DNA from: Deltaproteobacteria bacterium
GTDB taxonomy: Bacteria; Desulfobacterota_C; Deferrisomatia; Deferrisomatales; JACRMM01
Direction of reading: 5' to 3'
Assembly (NCBI GenBank): GCA_016218905.1
Contig: JACRCS010001004.1
Location: 1 to 5,799 of the forward strand
Length of the DNA stretch: 5,799 nucleotides
The notes beneath the pieces are model-generated. The model saw only the letters and a list, made by a program, of their open reading frames with translations. It was not told the origin of the DNA and made no database searches. The position numbers and the translations under genes were made by a program. Shown piece by piece: positions 5,643 through 5,799 of the stretch; positions within the stretch are counted from its first letter, which is position 1, and each line of letters opens with the position of its first letter.

Positions 5643-5658
5643 CCTAGCATTCGTTAGG
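5643..5658. promoter_or_regulatory. Probable TetR operator, site 2, across a stop codon
   Basis: CCTAGCATTCGTTAGG is an imperfect inverted repeat matching site 1 (5398-5413) at 13 of 16 positions, including the whole CGTTAGG half. Its centre is 245 bp from that of site 1. The TAA stop codon of the UroD-like gene (5656-5654) is inside it. With one site at each end of the non-coding stretch, looping by the regulator or control of a second promoter are both possible. Confidence 0.6.
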
Positions 5659-5799
5659 TAGAGTTCCCGAACTCGTGCCCCGCGGCGACGAAGGCGCGCA
5701 TGTTCTCGGGCTTCGCGTTCATCGGCGCGTCACAGCCGGGGCAGAGGAGCAGGCCCTGACCTTGGAAGAGCTCGATCAGGTCGCGCACGTAGGCGCGCA
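5654..5799 (-). CDS. C-terminal end of a uroporphyrinogen decarboxylase-family protein (partial)
   Basis: The 47 final residues are visible and the gene continues past the right edge; this frame is too short to be noticed without the rest. The end reads GLLLCPGCDAPMNAKPENMR, then AFVAAGHEFGNST and TAA. The pattern G-x-x-L-x-PGCD-x-P-x-x-x-P-E-N-x-R-A-x-V-x-A-x-x-E-[FY]-G is the usual C-terminus of UroD/MtaA/CmuA-type proteins. In corrinoid methyltransferase members the Cys of PGC is a zinc ligand. Family members either decarboxylate uroporphyrinogen or move methyl groups between corrinoids and acceptors. The Cys-containing PGCD form favours the methyltransferase-like branch over heme synthesis, but 47 residues cannot settle it. 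It lies upstream on the same strand as tetR. Confidence 0.65.
   Translation of the reverse strand, partial: RAYVRDLIELFQGQGLLLCPGCDAPMNAKPENMRAFVAAGHEFGNST
5661..5674. other. Perfect inverted repeat inside the UroD-like gene end
   Basis: GAGTTC-CC-GAACTC lies two bases beyond operator site 2, within the last codons of the partial gene. It may extend a protein-binding region or be chance; the sequence is constrained by coding (FGNST). Confidence 0.25.

Noticed and set aside
5460..5657. 65-codon plus-strand frame in the regulatory stretch
   Set aside because: It has a TTG start without a ribosome binding site, low-complexity Arg-rich end, and a stop inside operator site 2. It is most likely non-coding.

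Overview
The window is GC-rich bacterial DNA with every convincing gene on the minus strand, so transcription runs from high to low coordinates. It looks like a free-living, metabolically versatile bacterium. Third-position GC is so high that long open frames appear antisense to the real genes. The gene types (hydantoinase/ketone-carboxylase subunits, a TetR regulator with a KstR2-like C-terminal part, a uroporphyrinogen-decarboxylase-like protein) are common in uncultured Desulfobacterota, Methylomirabilota/Rokubacteria and Actinobacteria, but no marker here fixes the phylum.

Layout in transcription order. (1) 5799-5654: the last 47 residues of a UroD/MtaA-like protein. (2) 5653-5321: a gene-poor regulatory stretch with two near-identical 16-bp inverted repeats (5643-5658 and 5398-5413), a TTGACA -35 box, and a palindromic dispersed repeat (5349-5394). 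(3) 5320-4682: a TetR-family regulator. (4) 4581-2491: a HyuA/AcxA-type ATP-binding subunit. (5) 2494-638: a HyuB/AcxB-type subunit, overlapping HyuA by ATGA. (6) 637-378: a 260-bp gap filled with at least three palindromic repeat types. (7) 377 (or 365)-72: a small two-CxxC zinc-ribbon protein of the acetone carboxylase gamma type. (8) 71-1: palindromic spacer ending in a Shine-Dalgarno-like motif for a further gene beyond the edge.

The beta-like, alpha-like, gamma-like order matches acxABC of acetone carboxylase. The simplest reading is an ATP-dependent carboxylase (or related amide/lactam-cleaving enzyme) of unknown substrate. The TetR repressor probably controls its own promoter and, by read-through, the enzyme genes. 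The substrate cannot be read from sequence. The alpha-like and gamma-like subunits are clearly shorter than classical acetone carboxylase subunits, and the alpha-like subunit lacks a His pair usual in its family.

The less ordinary content is non-coding. One dispersed hairpin repeat occurs at both ends of the locus and differs by a compensatory base-pair change. A REP-like inverted pair also shows a compensatory change. The two-site operator arrangement includes one site lying across the stop codon of the upstream gene.
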